A stretch of 64,000 nt of DNA from Cytophagales bacterium (GCA_020402945.1 JADBYQ010000017.1:54280-118279); one strand, 5' to 3'; shown: positions 44,297 to 53,620, counted from the first letter of the stretch. Translations and numbers: made by a program. The notes: generated by a model not told the origin, from the sequence alone.

Positions 44297-45410
44297 AATT
44301 CTGATTATTATTGTCATCCTTCATTTACATATCATTGGCTACGCTCAAAAAGTGTTAACAGGGAAAATAGTAGAAAAAAGAACAAATATTGTTGTTCCAT
44401 ACGCAAGCCTAGAAATCAATGACAGCGCCTCCGGAACCGCTTCAGATGAAGCTGGGAAATTTATTCTATCGATTGAAACAACTAAGATCGAAAAAACTTT
44501 AAAAGTAAGTAGCATAGGTTATTTGACGAGAAGAATCTCCATTGACAGTCTTCTGGGGTTAAATCAGTCAGAAATCATAATTTCTCTGACCCCTAAAGTT
44601 ATAAAATTGGAAGAGGTTCTTGTTAAGTCCAAGCCAATTGGCGCAGAAGAAATGGTAAGGGAAGCAATTGAGAATGTAAGCAAGAACTATAACCAACAGC
44701 CATTTAACATGGAGTTTTATTCAAACCTTTCCGTCAAGGACACGATCGAAACTGTCTATAAGGTGGAGAGTATACTTAGTACCTATAGAGCTGGGTACAC
44801 CCAAGGAGCTTTTAATATCTCTAAAATCGTTGAGAAGCGAGAGACGGGTACAAGCCCACTACGTCCTGAGTTGGACAAAAAAAGTAAACAAGAACATTTT
44901 GCGTATCATCCTACGTTTCATGTTTTTCTGATCGACCAAATTGGAGTCGGCAGCAGCATGTATACAGTTTTCAATCCGAAAATATTTAAGAAATTAAATT
45001 TTAAGACGGTGACATTTACACAATTTGATAAGGATACGGTTTGTATCATTCACTATGGCCTAAAACCTGGAGAACTGAAAGATGGGAAAATTGAAAAAGA
45101 AAAATATTCTGGCACCATATATATTGCAACTAAAAATCTCGCTATCATTAAACACACGCTTTCTGTTGGGAACCGCCATAATCCTATAACTATTATTTAC
45201 AAGGAATATAAGAATCATTATTACCCTTACTCCATCCAGAGTTTGCTTGAGGTTAAGGAAAAAGATAAGCTTTACAAGATTGATCATAAAATATATCTCA
45301 AAAAGATTAAACTGGAAAATGTGGAAGTAATCAAAAACGAGCCTAAAAATTGGTACATAGAAAATGTGGCTTTTCAAAAAGATTTTTGGGATAATAACTA
45401 TCCTAGATAA
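44289..45410 (+). CDS. Secreted CarboxypepD_reg-like protein
   Basis: 373 residues with a signal peptide (MNKILIIIVILHLHIIGYAQ), a carboxypeptidase-regulatory-like domain (~21-105) and a C-terminal region of unknown function. It overlaps the permease gene by 8 nt (coupled translation). Its plan matches the protein at 1835-3148, which also sits beside an ABC permease, so the two form a recurrent CarboxypepD-ABC pairing. The function is unknown; a periplasmic partner of the permease is possible. Confidence 0.78.
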   Translation: MNKILIIIVILHLHIIGYAQKVLTGKIVEKRTNIVVPYASLEINDSASGTASDEAGKFILSIETTKIEKTLKVSSIGYLTRRISIDSLLGLNQSEIIISLTPKVIKLEEVLVKSKPIGAEEMVREAIENVSKNYNQQPFNMEFYSNLSVKDTIETVYKVESILSTYRAGYTQGAFNISKIVEKRETGTSPLRPELDKKSKQEHFAYHPTFHVFLIDQIGVGSSMYTVFNPKIFKKLNFKTVTFTQFDKDTVCIIHYGLKPGELKDGKIEKEKYSGTIYIATKNLAIIKHTLSVGNRHNPITIIYKEYKNHYYPYSIQSLLEVKEKDKLYKIDHKIYLKKIKLENVEVIKNEPKNWYIENVAFQKDFWDNNYPR

Positions 45411-45421
45411 TATAAACAGGC

Positions 45422-46680
45422 ATGAAAATCATTCAAAGTTATTGGTCGCATCCAAATCGAATTAATGAAGTCAACGATCCAAATGGGCGCCATAATGGTG
45501 GGTGGATACAGCGAGAAAGCAGTCTCTTTTGTTGGGCTTTAAGTGTTCTGAAGCTCAGACAATTCTATGATAAAGTAGAATTGGTGACAGATTCAGACGG
45601 GTGGGCTGAACTAATCCGAGATGTTAACTTGCCTTACACGAATGTCTCCACCGAGTTAGACAGGCTCCAAGATGTCCATCCGAATTTGTGGAGTATGGGC
45701 AAGCTGTTTGCTTACTCAATACAAAAAGAACATTTTATACACTAGATGGTGATTTTATCATCTGGAAAGAGTTCCCAAAAGAAATTTGTAATTCAGATGC
45801 GGTAGCACAGAACAGAGAAGTAGGTTATCCTTATTATTACTTGATCAAAGATCAAATAAAAGATTTTCACCTCTTACCACCTTCTTTAAATAATTCCCCA
45901 ATTATTTCAATAAATGCGGGTATTATTGGTGGTAAAAGGATTTTTCTATTTGATAAATTGTATCAAAAAGCAAGTGATTTCATTAGAGTGAACAAAGGTC
46001 TTTTTCATACTTGCAATGTAGGATTGTTGAATATCATTGTCGAACAGTTATTGTTTCATGAAATATGTAGCGATGAGAAAATAAACATATCTTATCTTTT
46101 TAATCACATGTCAGACGATTTTCATGAGTGTCTTCAGCTGAATGCCGTACCAAGATTTGCTAAATATGTTCATACAATTGGGAGTGCAAAAAGGGATCCA
46201 TCGATATGTTTGCAAATTGAACACCTACTAAAGATTGAATTTCCCCAATTTCACACAAAAATAATAGACTATTTTTTACAATTAAAAGGTAGTTCTGTTA
46301 CCAATTCTAGTTTACCAAAATCAGTACAATTGCAGAGACAACAAATTTTTGACAATAGATTAAAATGGATGGGGCTTGGAGAAGAGCAATACTTATCAGT
46401 ACGATTTCATTTATCACCCACATGCAGGGTATCTTACAATAAAGAAGGTATTCTAACCTTATCATACTTGTGCGTTTTCGAAAACAAAAGAAAGTATTTA
46501 TTACTAGAAGGTTGGACTGAATTTATTGCTCGGTTTAGCGAGCCACTTTCGATCGAAGAATTAATTTGTCAATTTGAGGAATATCCATTCAAAGATAATG
46601 AACTTAAAGAAATACATAAGAATATAGTAAATACACTAACTATTTTTATGTTCTATTATAATGCTATCTCGTTGGTGTAA
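45422..46680 (+). pseudogene. DUF6734-like protein split by a frameshift
   Basis: The first part (45422-45745, 107 codons) opens MKIIQSYWSHPNRINEVN and runs to SIQKEHFIH, then a TAG. One nt out of frame, the sequence continues LDGDFIIWKEFPKEI to 46680. Relatives read QxxPFLHVDGDVFIW across this point, so one base has been lost near 45743. Restored, the protein has about 419 residues with a glycosyltransferase-like DGD region. The last 70 residues (ILTLSYLCVFENKRKYLLLE ... IVNTLTIFMFYYN) resemble the small winged-helix layout of RiPP-recognition domains, but this is weak. It is either a recent pseudogene or an assembly error. Confidence 0.65.
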
Positions 46681-49600
46681 TTTTGTATTTAGCCCGCGCT
46701 ATCTCGGATTTGTAATGACATGAAAGAAAACTGTAGATAACCATCTCTTGCATTCGATGTTTACTTTCGAAAATCCTATTTAGAGACATGTGAATTATGC
46801 TAGAGACAAGATTAAAAAGACTAACGCCTAACTCGCCACCGCGATTTAATTTATCAATCTTATCGACCACAATCTTTATTCGTTCTTTGCGATGCTCAAG
46901 TAATTCATAAACACTTGATAAATTGGTCTCTTGTCCCAATAAAGCAGATTCAATTTCAGTTTTACTTCTCCGAAATTTTTTTGACAGTTCGAGTTTGTTA
47001 TTTCGTATAGAGCCAAACTCTTCTAGAAAGCTTTGTTCCATACTAGTCATTAACTTTGCCTTTTGAAGAATTGATAGGGCAAAATCATCCAATACATTAT
47101 TCACTATAATCAAAGCAATTTTCCAGCGCAAAGATTGAAGCTCTGAACCGGATAATTTACAAATCAAATCCATTACGAATTTGCTATCTACATAAAAGTA
47201 TTCTTCAACATTCTTCATGTTTTCCGCTCCATAGCGTTGCCATTCTCGATTGTAAGTGTCCTCTTGTATCTTCCAGCTTTTCTTGTGTCTATTCACCACT
47301 GAGACTATTACAAAAAAGTTAGTTCTAATTTTTAAAATATTTTGTTCAGTCGAAAAAATTCTAATTCGTAAATGAAATTGTGGATCAGCGTATCGAATGA
47401 AGAACCAAGTAAAGGAAACCCCTGCCAGATGTAATTGGTCAAACCAGGGTTTAATATGATCCTTTATAATGTTATCTGCTATTGAATGATTGCAATAGAT
47501 TTTAAAATAGATGCAATCACCACCTCCAGCGGGAACTAACTTATCAATCGAAAATCCAGTTACAGGAATCTCCGACTTTCTATTTGAGCTAAGATTGTCC
47601 CATAACAAAATCACCTCATTTGAGTAGCATCTTCTATTTGCATCATATACAATCGAATCGGTTTCATCGGCAATCAAATTTTCCTGAACCACTAATAGTT
47701 TGTTTTTTACTAGTTCGTCAATGAAAAGGCGATATGAGCTATCATTGTCTAGGTTAATCGGAAGCACATGATCCCCCTGAACGATCACAAAGGAATTGGG
47801 TATTTTATTTAGCAGGAAATACTTTTTAATTTTTTGAAAGGGTTCTTTTGCATTGAGTAAAGAGGATATGGATTCTAGTGTAATCTTCCATGTAGCTTTT
47901 GATAAGATTATATTTTTATAAGAAACCCGTGGTAAAAATGGCATTCGCCCTAGAATTCCCCAATCCCAGTATATTGAAGGGTAACAATATTGATATTGAA
48001 GATCACCTAAAAATCGAAACAAAGGAACATTACTTTTAGTATGAGTATAAGCAGAAGAAAATATGGGATAAATAACCTTATTAAATTGCCTAGACCTCAA
48101 CTGAATTTTCCCGTTCTGGACACACACAAGTATATCGTTTAACTGTATTTGATTCTCTTTTGGTAAGCAACTACTAGAAACAATAGGAATTTCATAAATG
48201 CAAAGAGGTGGTTTGGCAATCAGGTTGCCTATTCTATCCTCTGGAAGGAATACCAGTTCAGCAAATATTCCTTGAGGGTCTGCCTCTTGTTCAAGATGAG
48301 CTAACTTACTCAAATAACTTTCAATATCTGAGTGAGAATAACAAAATCTTCCTAATGTTTTAAAGTTAGTACCCTCTGTACTAGTATGTTGTATCTTAAT
48401 TGAATCTTGTTTCTTGATAATACTTACCAGACTGCTCATGATCCCTGTATATTTATTAAATTCATCAAAGCTGGTTACCTCCTTAGTTTTGATATCTTCT
48501 TGACTAAGGATAACTTCAGTTTTATTTTGACTTAAACAATCGTAGTATTTTCGAAGTATAGGATTGAAAGTAGTAGAGACTTCCATTTTTTCAGAAATAG
48601 CAGAACTCACCTGAATGTTCTCTGTTAAAAGACTATCAACCAATGAATCTGGCGAATATGGATAGCCAATTCCTATATGTGGATCCATGATTTCGAGGAG
48701 GGGAACCTCCATGCCTTCATACCGATACTCAAACTCGTCAATAAACTTGGACAAATTAACTAGGTTTTCTGATACCGTATGCTTAACTAGGTATTGGGTG
48801 ATGCGGAGAGCCATTCGTAAGTCCGCAAATATCTCTCGATCTAATTCAATTTGAGAGCCTTGCTTAAGCATATCGACTTGAATGATATCAATATCTTTGA
48901 TGCCAATTCGCTCTGCTTCAGAAACAATTTCCTCATTCCAAGAATCAATGCCAGTAGAAGAATGATGAGTACCAATAATTTTGTTTAGAATGACTCTACT
49001 CTGTTCGAGGCTATCCGACAAATGGATTCGATTAGCCTCTAGGAAAGTAAAAAGCTTCTTGCCATAATGGATTCCTGAAACGGAAGGCTCCAATTCTGAA
49101 ATTAATAATTTGCTTTCAATTAGTTGGCAAATGTAGCTACTGGCCTCGGCGGAATCATAACCTTCTGAAACTACCTTAGTCAAGATAGTTTCATACTGCA
49201 TAGAATCTTGACAAATTCCAATTAGAGATAACAAAAGCGGATCACTTTCAACACTAGACATTCTATAAGAACGATAGGGTTCATAGCTGTATTCAAGATA
49301 TCTTAATTCATTGTTAAAATGAAAACATGTGTTGTTTGCTCGATACAATAACCTCCTCCTCAAGGTCGGTTCACCCATCACGTGTTGATATATTTTCCCA
49401 AGGAAGCACATGTCAGGTCGAATTAATCTTTGAGAATCTTCTGGATTACAATTAATTATTCCGGTTTTGTTCGTAATAGCCCCTATTGAGATGCCTGCAC
49501 TAATTCCAAATGGAGTGCAACGAAAGGACATGCGTTTCAAATACCGAAGCAAAGAAAGATGAATTTTAACTCGCTCCTTTTCTGAATCAATTTTATTGGT

Positions 49601-49756
49601 AATCAATAATTGAGCGTCATGAAATAAGGAAGGTGAAGATATTGATATCGATTCCCGAAAATGAGAACTAGAACGAAACATTTGAACTGGGTCTTCAAAT
49701 TGATAGGAAAGGGGAAAAAAGGGGGTCCGAAGAATGAAAAAATCTAATAATTCCAT
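46664..49756 (-). CDS. lanB: Class I lanthipeptide dehydratase (LanB)
   Basis: 1030 residues from the ATG at 49756 (MELLDFFILRTPFFPLS); upstream in-frame codons lie inside lanC. The N-terminal lantibiotic-dehydratase domain (~1-720) includes RMSFRCTPFGISAGISIG. The C-terminal SpaB_C/thiopeptide-type domain (~735-1020) starts at CIYFKIYCNHSIADNII and has FIRYADPQFHLRIRIF. LanB uses Glu-tRNA to glutamylate Ser/Thr of the precursor and then eliminates glutamate, giving Dha/Dhb. Both halves are in one chain, unlike the split form of some Bacteroidota clusters. The gene starts 10 nt after lanC and its 3' end overlaps the convergent DUF6734 frame by 17 nt. Confidence 0.92.
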   Translation of the reverse strand: MELLDFFILRTPFFPLSYQFEDPVQMFRSSSHFRESISISSPSLFHDAQLLITNKIDSEKERVKIHLSLLRYLKRMSFRCTPFGISAGISIGAITNKTGIINCNPEDSQRLIRPDMCFLGKIYQHVMGEPTLRRRLLYRANNTCFHFNNELRYLEYSYEPYRSYRMSSVESDPLLLSLIGICQDSMQYETILTKVVSEGYDSAEASSYICQLIESKLLISELEPSVSGIHYGKKLFTFLEANRIHLSDSLEQSRVILNKIIGTHHSSTGIDSWNEEIVSEAERIGIKDIDIIQVDMLKQGSQIELDREIFADLRMALRITQYLVKHTVSENLVNLSKFIDEFEYRYEGMEVPLLEIMDPHIGIGYPYSPDSLVDSLLTENIQVSSAISEKMEVSTTFNPILRKYYDCLSQNKTEVILSQEDIKTKEVTSFDEFNKYTGIMSSLVSIIKKQDSIKIQHTSTEGTNFKTLGRFCYSHSDIESYLSKLAHLEQEADPQGIFAELVFLPEDRIGNLIAKPPLCIYEIPIVSSSCLPKENQIQLNDILVCVQNGKIQLRSRQFNKVIYPIFSSAYTHTKSNVPLFRFLGDLQYQYCYPSIYWDWGILGRMPFLPRVSYKNIILSKATWKITLESISSLLNAKEPFQKIKKYFLLNKIPNSFVIVQGDHVLPINLDNDSSYRLFIDELVKNKLLVVQENLIADETDSIVYDANRRCYSNEVILLWDNLSSNRKSEIPVTGFSIDKLVPAGGGDCIYFKIYCNHSIADNIIKDHIKPWFDQLHLAGVSFTWFFIRYADPQFHLRIRIFSTEQNILKIRTNFFVIVSVVNRHKKSWKIQEDTYNREWQRYGAENMKNVEEYFYVDSKFVMDLICKLSGSELQSLRWKIALIIVNNVLDDFALSILQKAKLMTSMEQSFLEEFGSIRNNKLELSKKFRRSKTEIESALLGQETNLSSVYELLEHRKERIKIVVDKIDKLNRGGELGVSLFNLVSSIIHMSLNRIFESKHRMQEMVIYSFLSCHYKSEIARAKYKITPTR

Positions 49757-49766
49757 GGATTTCGTT

Positions 49767-50993
49767 TTAAAACCACATGAAGAGCGAACTCCACATGTCT
49801 GTAGTTGAAGTATCCAATATGGCATGATGAACAAGGCCGACTCCGCTAGCGCCCTCTAAAAGAGTTAACGTAGGTCGTGGTTGAACTGGATTATCATGAA
49901 TTTTTTCCATTGTATAACAGCCAGCACAAGGATGCTCATGCGGATTCGTAACCCTATCCAACAAATGTTGATGCCAAAATTTGTAAGCCTCTGCTAATAG
50001 AGGACTCTTAAAGAAATTGTATAGATAAAAGTAGCTGTATGTGATTCCTGCTAGACCGTGGCAAATACCACAGTCAAAAATAAGGTTTTCATAAGATTGG
50101 GCTTCATATTCAAGTGTTCTTCTTTCAAAGGTCGAATTACATATTGTTAATGCCTTGTTAACTAAGGCAGGTTCGTTTAGTGCTAAACCAGCTTGTAGGA
50201 ATGCTACTGCTGAGCTCAAATCTCCATAGCACCACGCAAGGCGATTCATCCTATTTTCTGAAAATCCATTTTTATCAACGGTACATGGAAATCTGGAATC
50301 TAAGTTGCTCGAATTCTCGTGATCCAAGTACCACCTTATAATTCCTTTAACAACTTCTTTGTATTTATTGGAAGAATCATACACGCGAATCACTTTGCTT
50401 AACAAGCAGATTACTGCAAGTAGCCCATGGGCCATCCCAAGGTTATATGGATAAACACCAAAGCCAAATTTTTCTTCCCAAACATATTCTCTGCGGTTTA
50501 GAACCATATTGTCCAATAATCTTCGACAAATAGTATCTATTATTTCATTACGCGTAGGGGAAGGAGGTATGTCAAGATAAATATTTGCAATGCCTGTAAG
50601 ACCATAAAGCAAATCATATCCTACGAGGTCATATACTTCAGATGTTTTTGATACTTCTTTAAGTATAGCAGAATCGATATCGTTTTCTATCTCAGTAGAA
50701 TCAATGACATCAAAATTTTTAAAGACATTTAGTGTATGACGCAAGCCTGGAAGTCCCTCTGCTAGGCTCAGCAATAATGCTTTATTTTCAAAAAAATTAA
50801 AAGAGTTAATTGCCTCATTTAGTGAATCAACACCGTATTCAAGAATAAAATTGTCAGAGGACGATTTATAATCAACTAGGCAAAAAATAGACTTACCTAA
50901 TTCTCCGTTTAAAAGCCCTGGTCCAAGATCATGGGGGGAGGCAAGTATTGCTTGCTTAATCCTTTGTATGTCATTAATAACTAATCTTTTCAA
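49767..50993 (-). CDS. lanC: Lanthionine cyclase (LanC)
   Basis: 408 residues, the usual LanC length. The alpha/alpha-toroid shows YDLLYGLTGIANIYLD, NLGMAHGLLAVICLLS, then the zinc ligands Cys255 (AWCYGDLS) and Cys311-His312 (GICHGLAG), all present. The enzyme joins Cys thiols to Dha/Dhb made by LanB to form (methyl)lanthionine rings. It lies between the precursor gene (70 nt upstream) and lanB (10 nt downstream) on the minus strand. Confidence 0.93.
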   Translation of the reverse strand: MKRLVINDIQRIKQAILASPHDLGPGLLNGELGKSIFCLVDYKSSSDNFILEYGVDSLNEAINSFNFFENKALLLSLAEGLPGLRHTLNVFKNFDVIDSTEIENDIDSAILKEVSKTSEVYDLVGYDLLYGLTGIANIYLDIPPSPTRNEIIDTICRRLLDNMVLNRREYVWEEKFGFGVYPYNLGMAHGLLAVICLLSKVIRVYDSSNKYKEVVKGIIRWYLDHENSSNLDSRFPCTVDKNGFSENRMNRLAWCYGDLSSAVAFLQAGLALNEPALVNKALTICNSTFERRTLEYEAQSYENLIFDCGICHGLAGITYSYFYLYNFFKSPLLAEAYKFWHQHLLDRVTNPHEHPCAGCYTMEKIHDNPVQPRPTLTLLEGASGVGLVHHAILDTSTTDMWSSLFMWF

Positions 50994-51063
50994 AAGAAAA
51001 TAAAATTATTTGGAATAAGCAAAAAGGAGAAGATACATTCTTCACCCTTTTGCTTAAGAGTGT

Positions 51064-51237
51064 TTAGCAAGAATGGCAAAGAGCACCGTGTCCGCCAGCT
51101 TTAGAATTATACTTCTGACATGAGCTGTAGATTGACAAACTGCAAGTAAATGAATACCCACCCTTTACATGAACCATCTCCTTGTTACCCAACTCAGTGA
51201 CACTAAGCTTGTTTAATGATAACTTTTTCTTTTCCAT
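51064..51237 (-). CDS. lanA: Lanthipeptide precursor with double-glycine leader (LanA)
   Basis: A 57-residue frame starting at an ATG at 51237. The leader MEKKKLSLNKLSVTELGNKE, ending MVHVKGG at residues 26-27, has the KKLxLxKLxVxEL and GG pattern of Bacteroidota natural-product precursors cut by C39 peptidases. The 30-residue core (28-57) has 4 Cys (core positions 5, 13, 27, 30) and 8 Ser/Thr (2, 4, 6, 8, 11, 12, 18, 29), enough for up to four thioether rings, and ends in CHSC. A second AGG occurs within the core (47-49). Position directly before lanC and lanB supports the assignment. The amount and topology of modification cannot be read from sequence. Confidence 0.88.
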   Translation of the reverse strand: MEKKKLSLNKLSVTELGNKEMVHVKGGYSFTCSLSIYSSCQKYNSKAGGHGALCHSC

Positions 51238-51615
51238 AAATAGAATTGTTTTTGTTTAACCAGCTTTTTCGGTGTGGCTTTACCGATAAGTAGGAATCAG
51301 CCTGCTTACAGTTCAAAAGTAAACCACTACATTCCGATAATACCGAACCAGTAATAATTTTGGTATTGCTTTTGAAACTATTGATTTAGATAGGGTGAGT
51401 CGCAAAAGCTCTGTCGTCTAATTATACTGGAAACTCAACTTTTTACAAAAAACCAGGATTTCGCAAAAAGTACATGTGTGTGTCTCAAATCATCTACGGA
51501 TGCAAGAATCAGGTATAAATTTCTAGGCTCAAAGCAACACCAACAAAGAATGGTCATTTATGATTTGCTTCGCCAGCCCAATGGTTCCGTGTTAGCAAGA
51601 CAATCCAATGAAGGC
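51238..51615 (-). other. Upstream region of the lanACB operon
   Basis: 378 bp between the HlyD stop and lanA. It contains one good -7 element (51314-51321) and no second precursor that I could find. The separation from hlyD suggests lanACB has its own promoter. Confidence 0.4.
51314..51321 (-). promoter_or_regulatory. Candidate -7 element for lanACB
   Basis: On the minus strand the sequence is TACTTTTG, a perfect TAnnTTTG, about 77 nt upstream of the lanA start, giving a leader of roughly 70 nt. No clear TTG -33 element is found at the expected distance. Confidence 0.4.
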
Positions 51616-52905
51616 TTATCTGGCATGAAGTAACTTCCTAACCTGATAAAAGACCCTCTCTAACACCCTTAAGTCCTCGGTAATAATTTCAGTCTCTCCC
51701 TGAAGCTGTGGTCTAAAAGAAAGGAGCTTGTTGTGAGTGCTGATCATTCCCTGAGGCAAGCTAATCGCCACAGTATAATTTTCCTTGTCAGGTACTTCAG
51801 AGATGGATTCTATTTTGCCCTGCAACATACCAAACTGCTCAAAAGGATAATTGGATAACCGGATGTTCACTGCTTGCCCTACCTTCACTTTGCCAGAACC
51901 AAGCACAGGCAACTCTGCTTTTGCTATTAGTTTGTTAGAGGTGGGCAGCAAGGCAAACAAAGGCTTTCCATTTTCAATGTATTGATCATTTTCTATAAAG
52001 CCCAGATAGGCAACCGTGCCATCGGCAGGGGCGGCAAAAAGAAAATTTTCCCTCCATCCTTTCAATCTGGCGGCCAATTCTTTGATGGCATTTTCGGTAC
52101 TGGTCTGTAATTGGTTCTCTTCTTTAGTGCGGCTTATTTCCAACTCCGTTACCTGTTTCTCTAAACCATCGGCTTGCAGTTGGTTAGAGATAATAGATGC
52201 TTCCATGCTTTTTACTCCGCGCTGCTGTAACAGGTAAGCACTTTTAGTTTTGTTAAAATCAAGAGGGGCAATCACTTTCTGCGCAAGCAAGATGGAGTCG
52301 GCCTTAAACTGTTGGTAGCTTAGTGCTCCTTCCTGTTTCATCAAGCCCAGTTGCTTTTGCAGATTTCGGTTAAGGTTTTTGTAAGACACCACTTGCTTGT
52401 TTAAATGAGCGATCTGTTTTTCGTGGAGTTTGGTCTCCGTAAAGGCAATCAAGTCTTGCAAAGATTTAACGGTTGCATTCACATAGCCCTGTAAATCGCC
52501 TGCTTTAATATTTTTATCAAGGGCAATAAATAAATCGGTGGTATTGGTATTTGCTTCGTAGCTAGTGAGTGCTGCCTCTAAATAAGCCATATCGGTAAGA
52601 GAGGCATTGGTTTGCAAGTGGGCGATCAGATCATTTTTCTGGGCAGTCTCATTGGCCTTTTTCAAAAGAGTTATTTTGCCAACAGCCCGGCTCACCAGGT
52701 TAATCGGGGCGGGGTCGGTGGTTACCACCACTTTGGCCTTTATCACATCGGGGTATTTTACAAACCAACTGATGGAGAGCAGCACAACAAAAAGAAAAAA
52801 GATCAGCCCAATGCCCCAGCGGATCAACCCTCCGGGCATTTGGGTGATGATCTCTTGTACTTCTTCGCTGCGTATTTCTAGGGCCTCTTTGGTTTGTAGT
52901 TCCAT
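51616..52905 (-). CDS. HlyD-family membrane-fusion protein
   Basis: 429 residues. A cytosolic N-terminus of about 28 residues, one span (WGIGLIFFLFVVLLSISWFV), a lipoyl-like half (VSRAVGKITLLKKANETAQK), a long coiled coil (~120-280) and a returning lipoyl/beta-barrel region (APADGTVAYLGFIENDQYIE). This type bridges a C39 ABC exporter to the outer membrane. It should work with the exporter at 39262-41484 although the two genes are 10 kb apart. Both have visibly higher G+C than lanB and lanC. It is transcribed towards lanA. Confidence 0.88.
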   Translation of the reverse strand: MELQTKEALEIRSEEVQEIITQMPGGLIRWGIGLIFFLFVVLLSISWFVKYPDVIKAKVVVTTDPAPINLVSRAVGKITLLKKANETAQKNDLIAHLQTNASLTDMAYLEAALTSYEANTNTTDLFIALDKNIKAGDLQGYVNATVKSLQDLIAFTETKLHEKQIAHLNKQVVSYKNLNRNLQKQLGLMKQEGALSYQQFKADSILLAQKVIAPLDFNKTKSAYLLQQRGVKSMEASIISNQLQADGLEKQVTELEISRTKEENQLQTSTENAIKELAARLKGWRENFLFAAPADGTVAYLGFIENDQYIENGKPLFALLPTSNKLIAKAELPVLGSGKVKVGQAVNIRLSNYPFEQFGMLQGKIESISEVPDKENYTVAISLPQGMISTHNKLLSFRPQLQGETEIITEDLRVLERVFYQVRKLLHAR

Positions 52906-53031
52906 AGGTATCGGTAATCCGTTTTCAAAGCCTCAATATCTGTATTTTAGCTGATAAAGATCGATCGAGTGTCCATGAGTTTTGCTATCGCCAGTGCAAG
53001 GCTAGACTTATCTGGCAATTAAGCTTTGTTC

Positions 53032-53150
53032 AAATATTTCGCAAAAGCCGGAAAACTCGCCTCACTTTTATCTTCGAAAGTGTATGCCAATAGAAGCCAA
53101 GACTTACCAAAGAGCAGACAGCGAAAGTTAAAGAATACTTGGTTGGCTAG
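53032..53150 (+). pseudogene. Decayed copy of the PfkB-kinase 3' end
   Basis: Read from 53032, the sequence gives KYFAKAGKLASLLSSKV, against HSFAEAGKLASLSSSKV in the kinase at 37290-38327. After a one-base loss near 53081 it continues VCQ, a TAG where the kinase has Trp, then KPRLTKEQTAKVKEYLVG and a TAG at 53148-53150, against GPRLTKDEVEQVKSRLTI. At DNA level 53047-53081 matches 38223-38257 at 32 of 35 positions. It is a 39-codon remnant of a second kinase 3' end, in the same orientation as the intact gene. Confidence 0.8.
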
Positions 53151-53155
53151 ACTAA

Positions 53156-53620
53156 TTAATTCTTAAAGTGCTTCTGAATTTCTGTTTGCGGTACTCTTCT
53201 CAAAGAGAGAAATGAAGTTTCCAAGTGATCAAAATCTTTATCGGTGGTAACAAGCTGTAGGTTTAGCAAAGAGGCAGTGGCGGCAATCCACAAATCGTTC
53301 TTGCCCATATTACGTGGTGTGGCAAAGGGATATTTTTGATATTCGGGGTGACTGCATTGGCTGTAGGCGTCAATGCCAATGTATGTAGGAAGCAGTGAAT
53401 TGCTAACATTCATCACATATACCGACTTAAAAAAGTCAACCAATATTTGCATTTTGTGTTCCCCCCAACTATTCTGAAAGGAAATGGATTGTGCCTCAGC
53501 AATACTTATAAAAGAAACATAGATGTTACTTCCTTTGGGATTAAGATATTCCATTATCCGGTGTGCTGATTTTGATCTGACAATGGCAAGAATGATATTG
53601 GTATCAAAAAGCAGATTCAT
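53156..53620 (-). CDS. PIN-domain toxin (VapC-like)
   Basis: 154 residues with the four acidic residues of PIN nucleases: Asp6 (LLFDTN), Glu in ISIAEAQS, Asp in GKNDLWIAA and Asp in TTDKDFDHL. Such toxins cleave RNA, often tRNA or rRNA. The gene starts 1 nt after the stop of the small upstream gene, which should be its antitoxin. Its stop lies 5 nt from the end of the convergent kinase remnant. Confidence 0.87.
   Translation of the reverse strand: MNLLFDTNIILAIVRSKSAHRIMEYLNPKGSNIYVSFISIAEAQSISFQNSWGEHKMQILVDFFKSVYVMNVSNSLLPTYIGIDAYSQCSHPEYQKYPFATPRNMGKNDLWIAATASLLNLQLVTTDKDFDHLETSFLSLRRVPQTEIQKHFKN

Noticed and set aside
49756..49834. Longer start for lanB
   Set aside because: The extra 26 codons lie within the lanC gene and do not match LanB N-termini.
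52970..53031. Possible second lanthipeptide precursor upstream of hlyD
   Set aside because: Only a 15-codon frame (MSFAIASARLDLSGN) with no leader motif or Cys.
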